DNA from: Streptomyces hiroshimensis
GTDB lineage: Bacteria; Actinomycetota; Actinomycetes; Streptomycetales; Streptomycetaceae
Direction of reading: 5' to 3'
Length of the DNA stretch: 64,000 bases
Assembly (NCBI RefSeq): GCF_014650335.1
Contig: NZ_BMUT01000010.1
Location: 186,001-250,000 of the forward strand
Part shown: positions 23,476 to 32,636 of the stretch, piece by piece
Position numbering within the stretch: position 1 is the stretch's first letter
How the letters are laid out: every line of letters begins with the position of its first letter
Translations under genes and position numbers: made by a program
The notes under the pieces: generated by a model
The model's database searches: none
Told to the model about the DNA's origin: nothing
The model's input: the letters and a program-made list of their open reading frames with translations, nothing else

Positions 23476-24207
23476 TCACCCCAGAGCGGTGCCGAAGGCA
23501 ATACCAAGGGCGTAAGTCACACCCGCCGCCGCGGCGCCAAGGAACAGCTGGCGCAGGCCGCTGTACCACCAGGAGCGGGCCGTCACCCGCGCCACGACGG
23601 CCCCGCAGGCGAAGAGACCGAGCAGCGCGAGCAGCACGGCGGGCCACAGCGCGGTGGCTCCCAGCAGGTACGGCAGCAGGGGCAGGAGCGCGCCCAGCGC
23701 GAACGAGCCGAACGACGACACCGCCGCGACCATGGGCGACGGCAGATCGGAGGGATCTATGCCGAGCTCCTCGCGGGCGTGGATCTCCAGCGCCTGCTCG
23801 GGGTCGCGGGAGAGCTGCATGGCGACCTCGAGCGCGAGCTTGGGCTCCACGCCCCGCGACTCGTAGAGCGCGGCCAGCTCCGCCAGCTCGTCGGCCGGGT
23901 GCTTGTGCAGCTCACGGCGCTCCACGTCCAGCTCGGCCAGGACGAGTTCGCGCTGCGAGGCGACGGAGGTGTACTCGCCGGCGGCCATGGAGAACGCGCC
24001 CGCGGCGAGGCCGGCCAGGCCGGCGATGACGATCGTCTGCGCGGAGGCGGCGCCGCCCGCGACGCCGGTCATCAGGGCGACGTTGGAGACCAGCCCGTCC
24101 ATGGCCCCGAACACCGCGGGGCGCAGCCAGCCGCCGTTCACATCGCGGTGCGTGTGGTTGTCGCGGTGCGCTACGTGCGGTGCGGCGACGGCTTCCAGGA
24201 CAGACAT
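23476..24207 (-). CDS. VIT1/CCC1-family iron/manganese transporter
   Basis: 243 residues with about five membrane helices. The first helix region carries WLRPAVFGAMDGLVSNVALM and the second GAFSMAAGEYTSVASQRE, both signatures of the VIT1/CCC1 family that moves Fe2+ or Mn2+ out of the cytosol. The acidic cytosolic loop (ELAALYESRGVEPKLALEV) between helices 2 and 3 is the family's metal-binding domain. I chose the ATG at 24207 (MSVLEAVAAPH), which follows a GGGAGCC stretch; the frame is open further but unlike the family. It stands alone between gltB and lgt. Confidence 0.88.
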   Translation of the reverse strand: MSVLEAVAAPHVAHRDNHTHRDVNGGWLRPAVFGAMDGLVSNVALMTGVAGGAASAQTIVIAGLAGLAAGAFSMAAGEYTSVASQRELVLAELDVERRELHKHPADELAELAALYESRGVEPKLALEVAMQLSRDPEQALEIHAREELGIDPSDLPSPMVAAVSSFGSFALGALLPLLPYLLGATALWPAVLLALLGLFACGAVVARVTARSWWYSGLRQLFLGAAAAGVTYALGIAFGTALG

Positions 24208-24388
24208 CTCCGGTGGGCTCCCTTCCCCTGGGGGGTGGCGCCTCGTCCGCCCGCCCCCGATGATTCGAAGGTACGCACGAACGCCATGATCCGCTAGCAA
24301 GGAAGGCCTGGCTGACCTGGAGGTATGGGCCCCTCCGGTTAGCTCGGCGTGGGCCGGTTCGCTGCAGTTCCCGTGCCGCAGGCACAAA

Positions 24389-24427
24389 AATCCCGCCGCA
24401 GCGGCGATCAGCCACGACGGCGGGATT
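24389..24427 (-). terminator. Rho-independent-type terminator of lgt
   Basis: Perfect 10-bp stem AATCCCGCCG / CGGCGGGATT with a 19-nt loop. Read on the minus strand it is followed by TTTTTG, and it starts 20 nt after the lgt stop. It overlaps repeat element copy A, whose sequence forms the loop and right arm. Confidence 0.75.
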
Positions 24428-24442
24428 CGGCGGTGCCGAGCC
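24393..24442 (-). repeat. 50-nt 3'-end repeat element, copy A (after lgt)
   Basis: Copy of the intergenic element described in the findings. On the plus strand it starts CCGCCGCAGCGGCGA and ends CGGCGGTGCCGAGCC. Its far edge lies 4 nt from the lgt stop codon, in the orientation common to all six copies. It is the most diverged copy, with a G for A in the first hairpin loop. Confidence 0.85.
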
Positions 24443-24446
24443 AGGC

Positions 24447-25364
24447 TCAGACCTTCTTCGGTTTGGGGGACCCGTCCGTCAGAGACGAGTCACCGTCACC
24501 CCCCGGCTTGGCCGGGGAAGCCGGTTCCTCACCGGCTTCCCCGATGACCCCCGGCTCCACCACAAGCTCCCGCCCGGGGCACCGCTTCGCGGAGATGACC
24601 ATGTAGACGACCGCCGCGATGAAGACCACGATCGACGTCCACCCGTTGAGCCGCAGGCCCAGCACATGGTGCGCATCGTCCACGCGCAGGTACTCGAACC
24701 AGAAGCGCCCCACCGTGTACGAGGCCACGTACAGCGCGAACGCGCGCCCGTGCCCGAGGGTGAAGCGGCGGTCCGCCCAGATCACCAGGCCCGCGATCAG
24801 CAGGCACCACAGCGACTCGTACAGGAACGTCGGGTGGTAGGTCCCCGCCACCCGCCCGATCGCCGGGTCGGCGTCGATCTTCAGGGCCCACGGCAGGTCC
24901 GTCGGCTTGCCGTAGAGCTCCTGGTTGAACCAGTTGCCCCAGCGGCCGATCGCCTGGGCGACCGCGAGGCCGGGGGCGAGGGCGTCCGCCCAGGCCGGCA
25001 GCGGGATGCCGCGGCGGCGGCAGCCGATCCACGCGCCCACCGCGCCGAGCGCGACCGCGCCCCAGATGCCGAGGCCGCCCTCCCAGATCTTGAAGGAGTT
25101 GACCCAGTCGCGGCCCTCGCCGAAGTACAGCTCGTAGTCGGTGATGACGTGGTAGAGCCGGCCGCCGACGAGCCCGAAGGGCACCGCCCAGACGGCGATG
25201 TCGGCAACCGTCCCGGCCCGTCCGCCGCGGGCGAGCCAGCGCCGGTTGCCCAGCCAGACCGCCACGAAGACGCCGATGATGATGCAGAAGGCATAGCCGC
25301 GCAGCGGGACCGGTCCGAGGTGGATCACGCCGGTCGACGGGCTGGGAATGTATGCGAGTTCCAT
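24447..25364 (-). CDS. lgt: Prolipoprotein diacylglyceryl transferase
   Basis: 305 residues, about seven membrane helices. Lgt attaches diacylglycerol to the lipobox cysteine of prolipoproteins at the outer face of the membrane. The family signature GRWGNWFNQELYG (~150) is intact, including the essential Arg and Asn, and the HPTFLYES motif follows. The C-terminal ~40 residues (EEPASPAKPGGDGDSS) are a hydrophilic tail typical of actinomycete Lgt. The window encodes at least one clear client, the lipoprotein at 10319-11395. It lies between the DsbA-like gene and the VIT gene on the same strand. Confidence 0.96.
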   Translation of the reverse strand: MELAYIPSPSTGVIHLGPVPLRGYAFCIIIGVFVAVWLGNRRWLARGGRAGTVADIAVWAVPFGLVGGRLYHVITDYELYFGEGRDWVNSFKIWEGGLGIWGAVALGAVGAWIGCRRRGIPLPAWADALAPGLAVAQAIGRWGNWFNQELYGKPTDLPWALKIDADPAIGRVAGTYHPTFLYESLWCLLIAGLVIWADRRFTLGHGRAFALYVASYTVGRFWFEYLRVDDAHHVLGLRLNGWTSIVVFIAAVVYMVISAKRCPGRELVVEPGVIGEAGEEPASPAKPGGDGDSSLTDGSPKPKKV

Positions 25365-25442
25365 GACATCCCCGACGCTACCCTGCCGGGGCGACGGAAC
25401 GGCAACCCACCCGGCACAACAGCTGCGTAACGCCCCGGGGCC

Positions 25443-26222
25443 TCAGCCCTTCGCGGCTTCGGCGACCATCTGCCGGAGCTTGTCCGGAGTGAGCGGGTTC
25501 TTCGGGTCGCCGAAGATGCTCTTGCCGTTGAGCAGGATGGTCGGGGTGGCGCGGTAGGCGGACTTGCCGAAGGCCTCGTGGGACTTCTTCACCCAGCTGT
25601 CGTGGGTGCCGTCGTCCACGCAGGTGCGGAAGGCGGGGGTGTCCAGCCCGGGCACCTGCCCGGCCAGCTCCAGCAGGCGCGCCTTCTTTCCGAAGGCGTC
25701 GTCCGTCTCCTGGGGCTGGTTCTTGTAGAGCAGGTCGTGGTAGGCGGAGAACTTGCCGGCGTCCTGCGCGCAGGCCGCCGCATTGGCGGCGTCGAGCGAG
25801 CCGCTGCCGCCGAGGTTGTTGTCGATCAGGGTGACCAGGTGGTACTCGGCCTTGAGGTCGCCCTTCTGCTCCAGCTGGTTGACCGTGTCACGGAAGCCGT
25901 TCTCGAATCCGCCGCAGCCGGGGCAGCGGAAGTCCTCGTAGACCGTGAGGGTCGCCTTCGCGGCGGGCTTGCCGACCGGGATGGTGACGCTGTCCTTGCC
26001 GGTGGCGCCCTGCGGGGCGACGAGCGGACCGGCGGCCTCCTTCTTGCCCCCGGCCGTCTTCGCCACGATCGCCGCGATTCCGGCGCCCGCACCGAGGACG
26101 GCGACGACCACCACGCCGGCGATCAGCGTGCGCTTGCGCTTGGCCTTGGCCTCTTCGCGCTGCCGCTGTTCCTGCAGCCGCTCACGGGCGCTGCGCTTCC
26201 CATCCGAGTTCTTCTGGCTCAC
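25443..26222 (-). CDS. DsbA-like membrane-anchored thioredoxin-fold protein
   Basis: 259 residues. A charged N-terminus (SARERLQEQRQREEAK) precedes one membrane helix (~34-52), then an extracellular thioredoxin-fold domain with the redox motif FRCPGCGGFENGF (CPGC), a helical insert, and ATPTILLNGK with the cis-proline. It belongs to the DSBA/thioredoxin_4 group that forms or isomerises disulfides in exported proteins. It is a third paralogue of the pair at 55007 and 56649, sharing the same N-terminal architecture. It sits between trpA and lgt on the same strand, separated from trpA by a hairpin. Confidence 0.9.
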   Translation of the reverse strand: MSQKNSDGKRSARERLQEQRQREEAKAKRKRTLIAGVVVVAVLGAGAGIAAIVAKTAGGKKEAAGPLVAPQGATGKDSVTIPVGKPAAKATLTVYEDFRCPGCGGFENGFRDTVNQLEQKGDLKAEYHLVTLIDNNLGGSGSLDAANAAACAQDAGKFSAYHDLLYKNQPQETDDAFGKKARLLELAGQVPGLDTPAFRTCVDDGTHDSWVKKSHEAFGKSAYRATPTILLNGKSIFGDPKNPLTPDKLRQMVAEAAKG

Positions 26223-26238
26223 ATCCCCCTACAACGAA

Positions 26239-26265
26239 CCGGGGGCGCACCATGCGCGCCCCCGG
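26239..26265 (-). terminator. Hairpin between trpA and the DsbA-like gene
   Basis: Ten-bp inverted repeat CCGGGGGCGC / GCGCCCCCGG with a 7-nt loop, in the 64-nt gap after the trpA stop. On the minus strand it is followed by TTCGTTG. It probably ends or attenuates the trp transcript. Confidence 0.65.
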
Positions 26266-26286
26266 TCGCCGGTTCCTTCAAAAGAG

Positions 26287-27102
26287 TTACGCGCGCTTGC
26301 GCACACCTTCGGCCAGTTCACCCGCGAGGGCGCGGACGGCGGCCAGGCCGGACTCCGGGTCGGGGGCGTCCAGGAGCCGCTTGACGAAGGCCGAGCCGAC
26401 GATCACGCCGTCGGCGAAGGCCGCCACCTCCGCGGCCTGGACGGCGTTGGAGACGCCCAGCCCGACGCAGACCGGCAGCTCGGTGACCGCGCGCGTGCGC
26501 CGCACCAGGTCCTGCGCCTCGTTGCCCACGGACTCCCGGGTTCCGGTGACGCCCATCAGCGAGGCCGCGTACACGAAGCCGCTGCCCGCTGCCGTGATCT
26601 TGGCGAGGCGCTCGTCGCGGCTGCTGGGCGCGACCACGAAGACCGTGGCGAGCCCGTGCTGCTCGGCGGCCTTGCGCCAGGCCTCGGACTCCTCGACCGG
26701 CAGGTCGGGCAGGATGCAGCCCGCTCCCCCGGCCTCGGCGAGGTCGGCGGCGAAGCGCTCGGGGCCGTAGGCGTCGACGGGGTTCCAGTAGGTCATGCAC
26801 AGCACGGGCGCGCCCGTGATCTCGTGCGCCTCCTTGACCGTGCGGATGACATCGGTGATCTTGATGCCGCCGCGCAGGGCGATGTCGTCGGCGGTCTGGA
26901 TGACCGGGCCGTCCAGCACGGGGTCGCTGTGCGGCAGGCCGACCTCGACGATGTCGCAGCCGCCGTCGAGCATGGCCGTGATGGCGCGCACGCCGCCGTC
27001 CACGGTCGGGAAGCCGGCGGGGAGGTAGCCGACGAGCGCGGCGCGGTTCTCGGCCCGGGCGGCGGCCAGGACGGAGCTCAGGAGTTCGATGTTGCCCGCC
27101 AT
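26287..27102 (-). CDS. trpA: Tryptophan synthase alpha subunit
   Basis: 271 residues, (beta/alpha)8 barrel that splits indole-3-glycerol phosphate into indole and glyceraldehyde 3-phosphate. The catalytic Glu is in GGCDIVEVGLPHSDP (~50) and the catalytic Asp in AGGAGCILPDLPVEES (~130); the phosphate-binding glycines are in VGLGVSNAVQ and DGVIVGSAFV. The ATG overlaps the trpB stop by one base (TAATG), so translation is coupled to trpB, matching the alpha2beta2 complex. Confidence 0.97.
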   Translation of the reverse strand: MAGNIELLSSVLAAARAENRAALVGYLPAGFPTVDGGVRAITAMLDGGCDIVEVGLPHSDPVLDGPVIQTADDIALRGGIKITDVIRTVKEAHEITGAPVLCMTYWNPVDAYGPERFAADLAEAGGAGCILPDLPVEESEAWRKAAEQHGLATVFVVAPSSRDERLAKITAAGSGFVYAASLMGVTGTRESVGNEAQDLVRRTRAVTELPVCVGLGVSNAVQAAEVAAFADGVIVGSAFVKRLLDAPDPESGLAAVRALAGELAEGVRKRA

Positions 27103-28346
27103 TACCGCTCCCCCGCCTCGTCGTTGTCGTACAGCCCGAAGTAGCGGGCTGCGGTGTCCATGTCCTTGTCGCCGCGGCCGGAGAGGTTCACCAGGAGCAG
27201 GCCGTCCTTGCCCAGCTCCTTGCCGACCTCCAGCGCCCCGGCCAGCGCGTGCGCGCTCTCGATGGCCGGGATGATGCCCTCGGTGCGCGAGAGCAGCCGC
27301 AGGGCCTGCATGGCCTCGTCGTCCGTGACGGCCCGGTACTCGGCGCGGCCGGTGTCCTTCAGGTACGAGTGCTCGGGGCCGATGCCGGGGTAGTCCAGGC
27401 CCGCCGAGATCGAGTACGGCTCGGTGATCTGGCCGTCCTCGTCCTGCAGGACGTAGGAGCGCGAGCCGTGCAGGATGCCGGGCGTGCCGGCGGTGAGGGT
27501 GGCCGCGTGCTCGCCGCTGGCCAGACCGTGGCCGCCGGGCTCGCAGCCGATCAGGCGCACGCTCTCGTCGGGCAGGAAGGCGTGGAAGAGGCCGATGGCG
27601 TTGGAGCCGCCGCCCACGCAGGCCACGGCGGCGTCCGGCAGGCGGCCGGCGCGCTCCAGGATCTGGCGGCGCGCCTCGACGCCGATGACCCGGTGGAAGT
27701 CGCGGACGAGGGCCGGGAAGGGGTGCGGGCCGGCGACGGTGCCGAAGAGGTAGTGCGTGCGGTCGACGTTGGCGACCCAGTCGCGGAACGCCTCGTTGAT
27801 GGCGTCCTTCAGGGTGCGGCTGCCGGACTTCACGGCGATGACCTCGGCGCCGAGCATCCGCATGCGGGCGACGTTCAGCGCCTGGCGCTGCGTGTCGACC
27901 TCGCCCATGTAGATGGTGCATTCGAGGCCGAAGAGGGCGCAGGCGGTGGCGGTGGCGACGCCGTGCTGGCCGGCGCCGGTCTCCGCGATGACGCGGGTCT
28001 TGCCCATGCGCTTGGTGAGCAGGGCCTGGCCCAGCACGTTGTTGATCTTGTGCGAGCCGGTGTGGTTGAGGTCCTCGCGCTTGAGGAAGATCCGGGCGCC
28101 GCCGGCGTGCTCCGCGAAGCGCGGCACCTCGGTGAGGGCGCTGGGCCGCCCGGTGTAGTTGACCATCAGCTCGCCGAGCTCGGCGGCGAAGGCGGGGTCG
28201 GCCTTGGCCTTCTCGTACTCGGCCGCGACCTCGTCGACGGCGGCGACGAGGGCCTCGGGGATGAACTTCCCGCCGAACGCGCCGAAGTACCCGGCGTCGT
28301 CGGGCACCTGGCCTTCGGGATCGGGGGTGAAGAAGTCAGAGGACAC
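27102..28346 (-). CDS. trpB: Tryptophan synthase beta subunit
   Basis: 414 residues, PLP enzyme joining indole and serine. The PLP lysine is in the signature [16 protein letters not shown] (~100), and the phosphate loop is [10 protein letters not shown] (~245). I use the GTG at 28346 ([13 protein letters not shown]), preceded by GAGGAG with 7-nt spacing; the longer open frame upstream overlaps the trpM stop region and is not protein-like. A 101-nt leader separates it from trpM and contains a hairpin. Operon order trpC-trpM-trpB-trpA. Confidence 0.97.
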   Translation of the reverse strand: MSSDFFTPDPEGQVPDDAGYFGAFGGKFIPEALVAAVDEVAAEYEKAKADPAFAAELGELMVNYTGRPSALTEVPRFAEHAGGARIFLKREDLNHTGSHKINNVLGQALLTKRMGKTRVIAETGAGQHGVATATACALFGLECTIYMGEVDTQRQALNVARMRMLGAEVIAVKSGSRTLKDAINEAFRDWVANVDRTHYLFGTVAGPHPFPALVRDFHRVIGVEARRQILERAGRLPDAAVACVGGGSNAIGLFHAFLPDESVRLIGCEPGGHGLASGEHAATLTAGTPGILHGSRSYVLQDEDGQITEPYSISAGLDYPGIGPEHSYLKDTGRAEYRAVTDDEAMQALRLLSRTEGIIPAIESAHALAGALEVGKELGKDGLLLVNLSGRGDKDMDTAARYFGLYDNDEAGER

Positions 28347-28391
28347 GAACGTACTCCTCGAACAGGTCTGTGAGGGTTCCGGGTGACGGGT

Positions 28392-28409
28392 GGGCGGAGA
28401 CGCCCGCCC
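28392..28409 (-). promoter_or_regulatory. Leader hairpin upstream of trpB
   Basis: In the 101-nt gap between trpM and trpB the transcript can form GGGCGG-N6-CCGCCC, and neighbouring GGGTGCGGCGCCC and GGGCGCC stretches could pair alternatively. It lies about 46 nt before the trpB start. It could be an mRNA processing or attenuation element. I see no run of tryptophan codons, so not a classical leader peptide. Confidence 0.4.
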
Positions 28410-28447
28410 GCAGGCGCAAGGGCGCCGCACCCGGCGATGACAGGAAG

Positions 28448-28600
28448 CTAGTGCGCGGCGCGGCCGCGCCATCGCATCCCGTTGATCTGTCCCGGCTCAC
28501 AGCCGATGTGGTACCGCACGCGGCGCCCGAGGACGCGCCGCGCGGGCGCACGGCAGCCACGCGGCCGGCAGCCGCGGGCGAGCCGTGCGTACGCGCTCAT
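28448..28600 (-). CDS. trpM: TrpM, small modulator of tryptophan biosynthesis
   Basis: 50-codon gene starting [19 protein letters not shown] and ending MRWRGRAAH. It begins 6 nt after the trpC stop. It is rich in Arg and Cys; the segments [14 protein letters not shown] and [13 protein letters not shown] match the actinomycete TrpM (formerly TrpX) family, known from Streptomyces coelicolor as a small protein between trpC and trpB that modulates tryptophan synthesis and differentiation. Position and sequence agree, so the call is firm despite its size. No good Shine-Dalgarno is visible, suggesting coupling to trpC translation. How it works is not shown by sequence; the four cysteines could bind metal. 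Confidence 0.88.
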   Translation of the reverse strand: MSAYARLARGCRPRGCRAPARRVLGRRVRYHIGCEPGQINGMRWRGRAAH

Positions 28601-28606
28601 GGCCGG

Positions 28607-29416
28607 TCAGCCCCGCCCGTGCCGCAGCGCGGGGTGCGCGCCGGCGGCGACCAGGTCGGCGACGGCGCCCTTGGGGTCGCGGCCGGTGACCAGGGACTCG
28701 CCCACCAGGACGGCGTCGGCGCCGTCGTTCGCGTAGGCGATGAGGTCGTGCGGGCCGCGCACGCCGGACTCGGCGATCTTGATGATGCCGTCCGGGATCT
28801 CGGGGGCCACGCGGGCGAAGGTGTCGCGGTCCACCTCAAGGGTCTTGAGGTTGCGGGCGTTGACGCCGATGATCCGGGCGCCGGCGTCGACCGCGCGCTG
28901 GACCTCCTCCTCGTCGTGCACCTCGACCAGCGGGGTGAGCCCGATGGACTCGGCCCGCTCGATGAGGGAGACCAGGGCCTCCTGCTCCAGGGCGGCGACG
29001 ATCAGCAGGGCGAGGTCGGCGCCGTGGGCGCGGGCCTCCCACAGCTGGTAGGCGGTGACGATGAAGTCCTTGCGGAGGATCGGGATGTCGACCCGGGCGC
29101 GGACGGCTTCGAGGTCGGCGAGGGAGCCGCCGAAGCGCCGCTGCTCGGTCAGCACGCTGATCACGGCCGCGCCGCCCGCCTCGTAGTCGGCGGCGAGGCC
29201 GGCGGGGTCGGCGATCGCGGCCAGCGCGCCCTTGGAGGGGCTGGAGCGCTTGACCTCGCAGATCACGCTGACGTTCTCGCCGCGCAGAGCGGCGGCGCCG
29301 TCCTTGGCCTGCGGCGCCTTGGCAGCCCGCTCCTTGAGCTCGTCGAGGCTGACGCGCGCCTGCCGCTCCGCGAGGTCGGCACGGACGCCCTCGATGATCT
29401 CGTCGAGCACACTCAC
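28607..29416 (-). CDS. trpC: Indole-3-glycerol phosphate synthase
   Basis: 269 residues, (beta/alpha)8 enzyme closing the indole ring. The catalytic Lys and Glu are in [13 protein letters not shown] (~53) and [11 protein letters not shown] (~110); [13 protein letters not shown] and [12 protein letters not shown] give the phosphate-binding loops. It is a stand-alone TrpC, not fused to TrpF, in keeping with PriA taking the TrpF role. GTG start at 29416 behind GGAAGGGGG. First gene of trpCMBA; the promoter should lie in the 172-nt gap upstream. Confidence 0.97.
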   Translation of the reverse strand: MSVLDEIIEGVRADLAERQARVSLDELKERAAKAPQAKDGAAALRGENVSVICEVKRSSPSKGALAAIADPAGLAADYEAGGAAVISVLTEQRRFGGSLADLEAVRARVDIPILRKDFIVTAYQLWEARAHGADLALLIVAALEQEALVSLIERAESIGLTPLVEVHDEEEVQRAVDAGARIIGVNARNLKTLEVDRDTFARVAPEIPDGIIKIAESGVRGPHDLIAYANDGADAVLVGESLVTGRDPKGAVADLVAAGAHPALRHGRG

Positions 29417-29539
29417 GCGAGCGGCCCCCTTCCGGACTCGGATGGTCTGGGCTGGTGCGGCGGGAATCCTCCCCCACCAGGCACTGCGATGGTACTTGCC
29501 GCGGGGCGAAGGTTTCGCATCCGGTTGACGCGGGTCCCA

Positions 29540-29560
29540 TTCCGTGGACGTTCCGTGGAC
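29540..29560. repeat. Ten-bp direct repeat upstream of trpC
   Basis: TTCCGTGGAC occurs twice, 11 bp apart start to start, about one helical turn, 125-145 nt upstream of the trpC start and just beyond the DUF2752 stop. Paired sites one turn apart are a usual arrangement for a dimeric regulator. The gap also holds a possible -10 (TACCAT near 29490) without a matching -35. Confidence 0.5.
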
Positions 29561-29588
29561 ACCTTCCGCCGCCGGGCCCGGCGCCCGG

Positions 29589-30002
29589 CTAGGGGGTCAG
29601 GACGGCGCCGAAGGGCAGGTTCCGCACGACCGTGAAGAACAGGACGAGGGCCCCGAGAGCCCACCAGTGGCGGGCGCGCGGGGACAGCGGCACGCCCTCC
29701 CGGCCCCGCAGGGCCCTCGTGATCCACACGCACCACAGGACGGCGAAGGCGGCGTACCCGGCGACGGCCAGGGCGTTCGCGCCGAGCGCGGCCGGGAGGT
29801 CGCCGTGGGCGAGGGCGTGGACGCCGCGCAGCCCGCCGCAGCCCGGGCAGTACAGCCCCGTCCAGCGCAGCAGGGGGCACGCGGGGTAGTGGCCGGGCCG
29901 GCCCGGGTCCACGGCGCCGACGTAGCCGAAGGCCGCGGCGAGGCCGGCCGCGACGCCCAGCGGGGCGCCCAGCAGGCGCGCGCGGTCCCTCACCTCGGCC
30001 AT
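29589..30002 (-). CDS. DUF2752 small membrane protein
   Basis: 137 residues with three predicted membrane helices (~10-32, ~68-95, ~112-130). The family hallmark is a cysteine-rich turn after the first helix, here [19 protein letters not shown], placed on the outer or membrane face. DUF2752 proteins are uncharacterised. It lies between the trpE-linked membrane proteins and trpC on the same strand. The start may be this ATG or the GTG immediately before it (30005); neither has a clear ribosome site. Confidence 0.85.
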   Translation of the reverse strand: MAEVRDRARLLGAPLGVAAGLAAAFGYVGAVDPGRPGHYPACPLLRWTGLYCPGCGGLRGVHALAHGDLPAALGANALAVAGYAAFAVLWCVWITRALRGREGVPLSPRARHWWALGALVLFFTVVRNLPFGAVLTP

Positions 30003-30118
30003 CACACCGAAAGTGTCCGACGGACAGCACGAAGGCGCAGCTCAAGGCCGTCGTACGGAGGACCGTACGGGCCCGGGGCCGCGCCTCGGGGCAGGGATGG
30101 CGTGGAGGACGCGGAGCG

Positions 30119-30352
30119 TCAGCTCCGGCCGGACTCGCCGGCCACCTTCAGAGGAGCCCTCTTGGGCATGCCCATGCCCATCATGCTCATGACGCCGCCC
30201 ACGACGCCGCCGATCGCGATGATGGCGACGCCGACCCAGAACCCGGCCGGCTTCGCGGCCACCGTGAAGGCACCGGAGACGCAAAAGCCGATGAAGGCGA
30301 TCGTGACACCGGTCCAGGCGGCCGGGGTGTGTCCGTGGCTGGTACCCGCCAT
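30119..30352 (-). CDS. HGxxPAAW-family small membrane protein
   Basis: 77 residues starting MAGTSHGHTPAAWTG. The motif HGxxPAAW just before the first of two membrane helices names the family, found in actinomycetes close to tryptophan genes. The C-terminal half has GGVVGGVMSMMGMGMPKR. Function is unknown. It sits about 110 nt from each neighbour in the trpE-trpC interval on the same strand. Confidence 0.85.
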   Translation of the reverse strand: MAGTSHGHTPAAWTGVTIAFIGFCVSGAFTVAAKPAGFWVGVAIIAIGGVVGGVMSMMGMGMPKRAPLKVAGESGRS

Positions 30353-30461
30353 GACTAAGACTCCTCGTTGCTGTGGCGCGCCCGCGGGCGCGGAGAACGC
30401 TCATGGTCATTGTCCCCGACGGCCGCGGCGGCCTCGATCCGGGGGGAGGCGGTAGGGCGTG

Positions 30462-31049
30462 TCACGCCCTCGTGGGGTCCTCGCCGCGGTCGAGGGCCTT
30501 CCACAGCTCCTCGGGGCGCTCCGGGTCCGGGGCGGTGCGGGTGCGGCGCGGGCGCGGGGTGCCGTCGCGCTCGTACCGCCCGGACATGGCCGGCCAGTGA
30601 CGGCCGAAGCGCAGGGCGAGGAGCCCCGCGAGCAGCAGCAGGACACCGCCCGCGAGGGCGACCCACGGCCAGGCGGTGTGGCTGACGTTGTCGATGGCGC
30701 CGCTGGTGAGCCCGTTGGCCTTGGCGGCCTGCTCGTCCAGCGCGGAGGTGTCGCCCGCGCCGGTGACCGCGGCGGCCACGACCCCGGCGCCCGCGAGGAC
30801 GAGCCCGGCGGACACCACGGTGCGCCAGACGCCGCGGACGGCGAAGACCGCGACCAGGGCGGCGAGGCCGACCACGGCGAGGGCGCCGGGCAGGCCGGTG
30901 ACGTCCTGGCCGCTGACGTGCTTGGTGACGGTGCTCTGGGCGACGGTGGTCGTGCCCTCGGCCCAGGTGCGGCCGCCTGCGAGCAGGGCGAGGGCGGCGC
31001 CGGCCGCGCCCAGGAGCAGTGCGGGGCCTACGGTTCTTCCTGTGCTCAC
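30462..31049 (-). CDS. Trp biosynthesis-associated membrane protein (TIGR02234)
   Basis: 195 residues with four predicted helices (~6-26, ~56-75, ~80-100, ~130-150). It begins VSTGRTVGPALLLGAAGAALALL (numbered from the GTG at 31049) and contains the conserved outer-face segment AGGRTWAEG, typical of the actinobacterial Trp_oprn_chp family, which is regularly encoded next to trpE. Role unknown; a transport or sensing function related to tryptophan has been assumed from position only. It follows trpE by 49 nt. The cytosolic tail is acidic and proline-rich. Confidence 0.88.
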   Translation of the reverse strand: MSTGRTVGPALLLGAAGAALALLAGGRTWAEGTTTVAQSTVTKHVSGQDVTGLPGALAVVGLAALVAVFAVRGVWRTVVSAGLVLAGAGVVAAAVTGAGDTSALDEQAAKANGLTSGAIDNVSHTAWPWVALAGGVLLLLAGLLALRFGRHWPAMSGRYERDGTPRPRRTRTAPDPERPEELWKALDRGEDPTRA

Positions 31050-31098
31050 GGGTCCACTATCCCTTGTGGGTGGTTTGTCGGCGCTGCCGGGGTGGCGC

Positions 31099-32625
31099 CT
31101 AGGCGAGACGGTTGGCGGTGTGCACGGCGCGCAGCACCGCCGCCGCCTTGTTGCGGCACTCCGCGTCCTCCGCCGCCGGGTCGGAGTCGGCGACGACACC
31201 CGCGCCCGCCTGGACGTAGGCGGTGCCCTCCTTCAGGACGGCCGTGCGGATGGCGATGGCGGTGTCGGAGTCCCCGGCGAAGTCCAGGTAGCCGACGCAG
31301 CCGCCGTACAGGCCGCGGCGGGACGGCTCCAGCTCCTCGATGATCTGCATGGCGCGCGGCTTGGGCGCGCCGGAGAGCGTGCCGGCCGGGAAGCAGGCGG
31401 TGAGCACGTCGAAGGCGGTGCGCCCGGCGGCCAGGCGGCCGGTGACCGTCGAGACGATGTGCATCACGTGGCTGTAGCGCTCGATCGACATGAAGTCGAC
31501 GACCTCGACGCTGCCGGGCTCGCAGACCCGCCCCAGGTCGTTGCGGCCGAGGTCGACGAGCATCAGGTGCTCGGCGCGCTCCTTGGCGTCGCCGAGGAGC
31601 TCCTCGGCGAGCGCGGCGTCCGCCTGCGGGGTGGCCCCGCGCGGCCGGGTGCCGGCGATGGGGTGCACCATGGCCTGCCCGTCCTCGACCTTGACGAGCG
31701 CCTCCGGGCTGGAGCCGACGACGTCGAACCCGTCGAACCGGAACAGGTACATATACGGACTCGGGTTCGTCGCCCGCAGCACGCGGTAGACGTCGAGCGC
31801 GGCGGCCGTGCAGGGCGTCTCGAAGCGCTGCGAGGGCACGACCTGGAAGGCCTCGCCGGCGCGGATGCGCTCCTTGATGTCCTCGACGGCCGCCATGTAG
31901 TCCGGGCCGCCCCAGCGGGCGGTGTAGCCGGGCAGCTCGGAGGGCGGCAGGGCGGTGGGGGCCGAGGGCGCGGGGCGGTGCAGGTCGGCGGCCATCGCGT
32001 CCAGGCGGGCGACGGCGTCGGCGTACGCCTCGTCCACGCCGGTGTCGAGGTCGTTGTGGTTGATCGCGTTGGCGATCAGCAGGACGGTGCCGTTCCAGTG
32101 GTCGAGGACGGCGAGGTCGGAGGTGAGGAGCATGGTGAGCTCGGGCAGGCCGAGGGGGTCGCGGTCCTCGCCGCCGTGCTCCCCGATCTTCTCCAGGCGG
32201 CGGACGACGTCGTAGCCCAGGTAGCCCACCATGCCGCCGGTGAAGGGCGGCAGTCCGGCACCCTCTATGAGGTCGCGCGGGGTGTGCAGGGCGGCCACGG
32301 TGGCGCGCAGCGCCTCCAGCGGGTCGCCGTCGGTGGGGACGCCGACGGGAGGGGTGCCCAGCCAGTGGGTGCGGCCGTCGCGCACGGTGAGGGTCGCGGC
32401 GCTGCGGACGCCCACGAACGAATAGCGCGACCAGGTGCGGCCGTTCTCCGCGGACTCCAGCAGGAAGGTCCCGGGCCGTTCGGCGGCGAGCTTGCGGTAC
32501 AGGCCGACGGGGGTGTCGCCGTCGGCGAGGAACCGCCGGGTGACCGGGATGACCCGGCGGTCCTTCGCGAGCGTGCGGAAGGTGTCGGCGTCCGGGGTGA
32601 TGTCACCGGTGGTCGTGGCAGCCAT
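31099..32625 (-). CDS. trpE: Anthranilate synthase component I
   Basis: 508 residues, chorismate-binding enzyme that forms anthranilate with ammonia supplied by a TrpG subunit. The feedback-inhibition motif [16 protein letters not shown] (~55) is present, so tryptophan inhibition is expected. Catalytic motifs in the C-terminal half include [41 protein letters not shown] and [15 protein letters not shown]. No trpG or trpD is in the window, so its partner is encoded elsewhere. It follows hisI by only 11 nt, linking histidine and tryptophan genes in one transcript. Confidence 0.96.
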   Translation of the reverse strand: MAATTTGDITPDADTFRTLAKDRRVIPVTRRFLADGDTPVGLYRKLAAERPGTFLLESAENGRTWSRYSFVGVRSAATLTVRDGRTHWLGTPPVGVPTDGDPLEALRATVAALHTPRDLIEGAGLPPFTGGMVGYLGYDVVRRLEKIGEHGGEDRDPLGLPELTMLLTSDLAVLDHWNGTVLLIANAINHNDLDTGVDEAYADAVARLDAMAADLHRPAPSAPTALPPSELPGYTARWGGPDYMAAVEDIKERIRAGEAFQVVPSQRFETPCTAAALDVYRVLRATNPSPYMYLFRFDGFDVVGSSPEALVKVEDGQAMVHPIAGTRPRGATPQADAALAEELLGDAKERAEHLMLVDLGRNDLGRVCEPGSVEVVDFMSIERYSHVMHIVSTVTGRLAAGRTAFDVLTACFPAGTLSGAPKPRAMQIIEELEPSRRGLYGGCVGYLDFAGDSDTAIAIRTAVLKEGTAYVQAGAGVVADSDPAAEDAECRNKAAAVLRAVHTANRLA

Positions 32626-32636
32626 GGCAGCGGAGC

